Origin: Methanobrevibacter sp.
GTDB taxonomy: Archaea > Methanobacteriota > Methanobacteria > Methanobacteriales > Methanobacteriaceae
Assembly: GCA_009777005.1 (NCBI GenBank)
Contig: WRMT01000116.1
Location: 1 to 8,715 of the forward strand
Direction of reading: 5' to 3'
DNA: 8,715 bases
The first letter of the stretch is position 1; each line of letters opens with the position of its first letter. Of this stretch, positions 6,301 through 8,715 are shown piece after piece. Below the pieces are notes generated by a model, which saw only the letters and a program-made list of their open reading frames with translations, had not been told where the DNA came from and ran no database searches. The translations under genes were made by a program, and so were the position numbers.

Positions 6301-7087
6301 CAATTATTTTATCATTATCATCAGTTTTTATGCCTTTTTCAATTAATATTTGGTTGTTTTCTTCAATTAAAGAAATAAATTCTTTTATTTTGCTTAAATC
6401 TTTATAAATTTTAGGATTTGATAGATCTGTGTAGATATCAGTTCTTACTTGTAAAACATAAAATGGTGGTTTTGCATTTTCATCTAATCTAAACCATTTA
6501 TTTAGAAGTTTTTCATCATCTTTATCTTCAACAAGTTTAAGTATTTTTTCAAATTCCTTTTTTTCTATTTCATAGGGTATTGGGGTCCAGCCATAACGAT
6601 TTCCTAATAAAACAATGAAGTTAGGCTTGGGAGTAGTTTTTTGACATCTTTCAATTTCATCAAGACAAATTTTCATTGTTTTTTGATTATATTGAGCAAT
6701 AGTGCTTACACCCCAACGGAGATCAATAGCTTGAAAACTAAAGCCTTCCTTTTCACACAGCTTCTTTAAATCTGGAAAAACTTTTTTTTGTAAAGCATCT
6801 CTTTCTACTTGAAAATCATCAAGAGTACTACTAACAAAAACCCTAAAAGTTTTACTAACCAACTCAACATCATGTAAATCATCCCCATTTTTTGGATTTT
6901 TTGTAGATTCATTTCTTTCATTTCTCTTAAAATTGTCTGGTGTTTTGTTTTCATTAATATTTTGGGGATTGTTTTTTAATTTGCTACTTTTTTTCTTTTG
7001 ATAATTATCTAATGAATCATTTATACCTTTTTTTTTAGGGTTCTCTGAATCTTTTTTCCCAAATTTTTTTCTTAAAAATCCAACCAT
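3332..7087 (-). CDS. STAND NTPase: DUF4062 - NACHT/AAA-like core - TPR (1251 aa)
   Basis: After a basic, Lys/Asn-rich, low-complexity leader (residues 1-75) comes a DUF4062 domain (about 80-180) with FRVFVSSTLDDFQVERD, DLRWGVS, CLDEIERC and LLGNRYGW. This domain heads TEP1- and NPHP3-like proteins. The region to about 480 includes TSATEQEI and HVFGFFRKI, also typical of that group. The NTPase core follows FIGRED (about 501): Walker A SESGLGKT at about 527-534, Walker B LVIFID ending at Asp627, and a KNPLFL motif near 724. A helical part (to about 1000) contains NFYHQQINQ and EYTWQLLQ. The C-terminus is six TPR units of 40 residues, the last ending abruptly. STAND proteins are ATP-dependent switches: the repeats sense a ligand, the core oligomerises, the N-terminal domain signals. 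The ATG at 7087 is preferred over TTG at 7096 because GAGGA (7097-7101) abuts the TTG but is nine bases from the ATG. Defence against phage is inferred from architecture, not shown. Confidence 0.93.
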   Translation of the reverse strand: MVGFLRKKFGKKDSENPKKKGINDSLDNYQKKKSSKLKNNPQNINENKTPDNFKRNERNESTKNPKNGDDLHDVELVSKTFRVFVSSTLDDFQVERDALQKKVFPDLKKLCEKEGFSFQAIDLRWGVSTIAQYNQKTMKICLDEIERCQKTTPKPNFIVLLGNRYGWTPIPYEIEKKEFEKILKLVEDKDDEKLLNKWFRLDENAKPPFYVLQVRTDIYTDLSNPKIYKDLSKIKEFISLIEENNQILIEKGIKTDDNDKIIENLKSLIEFVQKEKITEIDIDNDSEIINVSKKLKIFFKEFKENKNNTWVDPWDYIENKIIKILQNNILKLYDKGEEKVQKYFTSATEQEIVNGVLEVKDTQDHVFGFFRKIKTDNLKENLKKYKKYPEYWENMKIFFNCDEEGDFNEKNIESLENIKNKLECKIPDNIHYYTPEILKEYYPNKENNDLINNNFLKDFCDDVYTSLSAVISEQIKDFKEDPLKKEINIHDNFAKEKSNHFIGREDIIKEIKDYINSDNDRPLAIVSESGLGKTALLAQLSQIYKKTDKKTVSRFIGATPESSNITSLLKSIVKEIITKYIPHIQMSEEYQEILNKMVPNDYNVLLEEFQNILGLAINKEQLVIFIDAVNQLSEIENPHELAWLPQYLPKNVKIIISTISDDSKKNKVIKAINNKIDEENIKTLHKMNLECGKKLLNSWLDEADRTLTEKQENEIIKKFKISKNPLFLKFAFEEAINWKSYTEHIVLPEKLSKIISHRFEILSKDENHGKELTSKALCYIASARYGLSENELIEILSYDKEVMADYKRRKSQHSPDKDELPFIIWSKLYFDLKPYLIEKDNENVLLINFYHQQINQTIKDIFLKDNKEIFHEKLAEYFEGKPLSNHVLDEYTWQLLQSKNYEKLMETLCDLNYFITLYDKNHEYDILYYWFKIESQSQYTIKESYKKFVYNLSKFNLNDIYILGMFFMKIGYLMEGNLIYNYITKTIEKLISKDDLNASLDYQLKDYYQASIGNQAILLKNQGRFDEAMELQIEKEKICREIDYKHGLHVALGNQANILLEFGHFDEAMELQKEKEKICHEINDKTSLHISLGNQASILFKLGHFDEAMILYNEQEKICREINNKHGLQASLYNQAIILRREERFDEAMEKLEEQEKICRKIHRKYSLQDSLGEQSFILTELGRFDEAMEKLEKGEKICRELKYQRGLAFSLANQAVILKSLGRFDEAIEKLKEGEKIYEELSYKNNSITL
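3350..4051 (-). repeat. Six tandem 120-bp TPR-coding repeats at the 3' end of the STAND gene
   Basis: The block GCTTCATCAAAA on the plus strand (Phe-Asp-Glu-Ala in the protein) recurs at exactly 120-bp spacing, ending near 3417, 3537, 3657, 3777, 3897 and 4017. Between the copies, CAAATTTTTTCTTKTTC-like and GCTTGRTT-like blocks (K = G or T, R = A or G) are also kept. The units are conserved in DNA as well as protein, which suggests fairly recent amplification or homogenisation. The 205-aa gene carries three related units at 120-bp spacing. Confidence 0.88.
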
Positions 7088-7096
7088 ATATAACAA

Positions 7097-7101
7097 TCCT
7101 C
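7097..7101 (-). promoter_or_regulatory. Ribosome binding site that decides the STAND gene start
   Basis: GAGGA on the minus strand ends nine bases before the ATG at 7087 and directly touches the in-frame TTG at 7096, so the ATG is the workable start. Possible TATA boxes lie at about 7116-7124 and 7145-7152 (minus strand), but the region is too AT-rich to choose between them. Confidence 0.5.
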
Positions 7102-7675
7102 GTTTAATTAATACAAAATATAACTTTTTTAAAACCGCCTAAAGATTATAATTTATCAACATAGCAAATACTTCTTTTTTGCAACTTGTATTAAATAACG
7201 ATTTAATTTTTACTTCTTTATAAGAAAATGTTTTAAATTATATTTTAAACAATATTAGTTAATAAAACTATAATGTTTAATTATAGAATATATTATATTT
7301 ACTCATAAAAATATTGACTATAAAAATTTTAATTCCAAAATTAAGAACTTTTATTCAATAAAACATTCTTCCTAGCTAAAATTTCCCTTTTCTATAAGAA
7401 GTTTTTAAAAAATTTATTATTAAATAATAATTTGTTATTTTTTACTTAATAACTTTATTAAACTAATTTGTTTAATGAATAAAATTTTAAATGTTAGAAA
7501 ACTTTTATATATTTTCAAAATAATTTTAATCTTATTATACATTTATTTTACTTATTTAAAATTAAAATAGTTGTTTATAAAAAAATACTTCATTACCTAT
7601 TTTTAAAAAAGAAAAATACCGTCTTTAATAGTTAAATGACTAAATTAATATATTTTTTAAAAAAAATTAAAAATG
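7102..7675. other. Long AT-rich intergenic region without genes
   Basis: This stretch is almost entirely A and T, with stops in all frames at short intervals. It presumably contains the STAND promoter near its left end. Small AT palindromes such as TTATTAT-taa-ATAATAA near 7414-7432 occur, but at this composition they are expected by chance. I see no RNA gene or conserved coding segment. Confidence 0.6.
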
Positions 7676-7700
7676 CCTAAAAATTTTAATAATTTTTAGG
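7676..7700. other. Perfect 10-bp hairpin with 5-base loop
   Basis: CCTAAAAATT (7676-7685), loop TTAAT, AATTTTTAGG (7691-7700) form a perfect inverted repeat capped by G-C pairs at its base. It is not behind any visible gene on either strand, so a terminator role has no obvious client. It might be a protein-binding site or part of a small transcript. Confidence 0.4.
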
Positions 7701-7734
7701 GTCCTAGATTTTTGAAAAAAATTGGAGGTGTTTG

Positions 7735-7794
7735 ATGGCTCTGTCAAAAATCAAGGTGCTGAAAAAATTTAGTATTAATAATTTTCATTTTTAA
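7735..7794 (+). pseudogene. Possible gene start truncated at the edge of the MITE-like element
   Basis: GGAGGTG (7724-7730), a near-perfect archaeal ribosome binding site, is followed after four bases by an ATG at 7735. The frame (MALSKIKVLKKFS and six more residues) stops at 7794 inside the element. The last base of the ATG is the first base of the terminal repeat. Either a gene was interrupted by insertion right at its start codon, or this is chance. Nothing protein-like continues in frame on the far side of the element. Confidence 0.2.
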
Positions 7795-7913
7795 TAATAC
7801 TAGAAACATGGTTATTCACAATCTATTTTGAAAATAAAAAGCAAATAACCATATTATTAAATTTTTTAAGATTTATTGAAAATTTTTCTAGCACCAGCAT
7901 TTTTGACAAAACC
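7737..7913. mobile_element. 177-bp MITE-like element with 34-bp terminal inverted repeats
   Basis: The left end 7737-7770 begins GGCTCTGTCAAAAATC, and the right end 7880-7913 read in reverse begins GGTTTTGTCAAAAATG. The two arms agree at 27 of 34 positions, including GTCAAAAAT, GGTGCT and AAAAATTT. Ends of this GGxTxTGTCAAAAAT kind are typical of insertion-sequence termini. Inside lie a second perfect inverted repeat (ATGGTTATT at 7808-7816 and AATAACCAT at 7844-7852) and an imperfect one around 7770-7802. There is no transposase, so this would be a non-autonomous derivative. No clear target-site duplication is visible at the flanks, which suggests an old insertion. It could instead be transcribed as a long hairpin. 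Confidence 0.6.
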
Positions 7914-8039
7914 TTAAAATAATACTGTTTTCTAAAAATTTTATTAAAAATCTAAATTTTTATAAAAATAAATTTACAAAACACTATAAATTGAAAAAAT
8001 AAAAAATTCACTAAAATTAATCATGTGACAACCTCTTTT

Positions 8040-8054
8040 TTTAAATATAAATAA
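8040..8054 (+). promoter_or_regulatory. Probable TATA box of the amrS gene
   Basis: TTTAAATATAAATAA lies about 25 bases before a likely transcript start at 8070-8075, which would leave a leader of about 50 bases before the ATG at 8127. A short inverted repeat (AAATCTT and AAGATTT, around 8054-8090) falls in the leader region but is weak. Confidence 0.4.
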
Positions 8055-8126
8055 ATCTTCAAGAATTATAAGGAAAAAAAGATTTTAAAGATTAAATTTG
8101 TTCATATTAAGATGAAGGAAATTGCT

Positions 8127-8715
8127 ATGATTGTCGAATCTGTTTTATATGATAAGTTAGATGATAGAAAAGTTCGTTGTAATATTTGTAATCATTATTG
8201 CATGATCAATGATAATAAATATGGATTTTGCTTAACACGGGAAAATAAAGGAGGAACTCTCTATAGCTATAATTTTGCATCAATATCTTCTTCTAATATA
8301 GATCCAATTGAAAAAAAACCATTTTATCACTTCATGCCTAGTTCTAAAACTTACTCTTTAGGAGGACTTGGGTGTAATATGAGATGTTTAAATTGTCAAA
8401 ACTATATCATCTCACAAAGTTATGGTGAAAAAATTGGAACTACTAAAATCTTCCCAGAAGAAGCTGTTAAAAATGCCAAAGATAGAAATTGTAAGTCAGT
8501 TGCTTTTACCTATAATGAACCTACATTATACTTAGAGTATATTCTTGAAACAGCTAAACTTTCACATAATGAAGGTCTTAAAAATGTATATATTAGTAAT
8601 GGTTACATGAGTAATGAAGCTTTAAACCTGTTATTACCTCATATTGATGGGTTTAATATAGATTTAAAATCAATGAGCAATGAATTTTACAAAGAAATTT
8701 GTCAAGCTACTTTAA
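8127..8715 (+). CDS. amrS: AmmeMemoRadiSam system radical SAM enzyme, N-terminal part
   Basis: The frame runs off the right edge after 196 codons; full-length members are about 330-340 residues. The N-terminus has the family's cysteine cluster, C18-x2-C21-x3-C25 followed by C35 (CNICNHYC, then GFCLTREN). The radical SAM motif GCNMRCLNCQN supplies Cys83, Cys87 and Cys90 for the iron-sulfur cluster that cleaves S-adenosylmethionine. FTYNEPT and DGFNIDLKS further match the pyruvate-formate-lyase-activase-like fold. In archaea the enzyme is grouped with AMMECR1-like and MEMO-like proteins; its substrate is not established to my knowledge. I start it at 8127, where AAGGA lies seven bases upstream; an in-frame ATG at 8112 adds five residues but has no ribosome binding site. 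The gene faces away from the TPR/STAND cluster, is intact as far as seen, and looks like ordinary chromosomal content. Confidence 0.9.
   Translation, partial: MIVESVLYDKLDDRKVRCNICNHYCMINDNKYGFCLTRENKGGTLYSYNFASISSSNIDPIEKKPFYHFMPSSKTYSLGGLGCNMRCLNCQNYIISQSYGEKIGTTKIFPEEAVKNAKDRNCKSVAFTYNEPTLYLEYILETAKLSHNEGLKNVYISNGYMSNEALNLLLPHIDGFNIDLKSMSNEFYKEICQATL

Overview
The window is a very AT-rich piece of an archaeal genome, most likely a methanogen of the Methanobacteriales (Methanobrevibacter or Methanosphaera type). The reasons are the base composition, the AGGTGAT-aaa-ATG type of ribosome binding site, archaeal TATA-like boxes, and an AmrS-type radical SAM gene of the kind common in methanogens. 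The genus is an inference; no rRNA or marker gene is present.

Layout. Positions 1-642 (minus strand) hold the decayed 5' part of an HD-domain protein gene, broken by about five successive -1 frame changes and one in-frame stop; it runs off the left edge. Positions 861-1784 (minus) encode a 307-residue TPR protein made of two copies of a ~140-residue unit. Positions 1785-2650 have no convincing gene. They hold an inverted pair of ~135-bp degenerate elements (1831-1965 and 2088-2222), a third fragment between them, and a few short open frames that look like relics. Positions 2651-3268 (minus) encode a 205-residue TPR protein. Positions 3332-7087 (minus) encode the main gene, a 1251-residue STAND-type NTPase with an N-terminal DUF4062 domain, a NACHT/AAA-like core and six C-terminal TPR units of exactly 40 residues. 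Positions 7102-7736 are extremely AT-rich and gene-free apart from a perfect hairpin. Positions 7737-7913 form a 177-bp non-coding element with 34-bp imperfect terminal inverted repeats (MITE-like). From 8127 the plus strand encodes the N-terminal part of AmrS, cut by the right edge.

How the parts may work together. The three intact minus-strand genes form a TPR-rich cluster. The large protein has the design of TEP1/NPHP3-like and antiviral STAND proteins: effector or adaptor domain, oligomerising NTPase, repeat sensor. The 205-residue protein carries the same 40-residue repeat with the same EKICREI signature, and the two genes share stretches of DNA, so it looks like a free-standing copy of the sensor repeat. 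A defence or signalling role is an inference from architecture and from the surrounding repeats and decayed gene; nothing in the sequence proves it. The AmrS gene at the right is an ordinary chromosomal gene and probably marks the edge of the accessory region.
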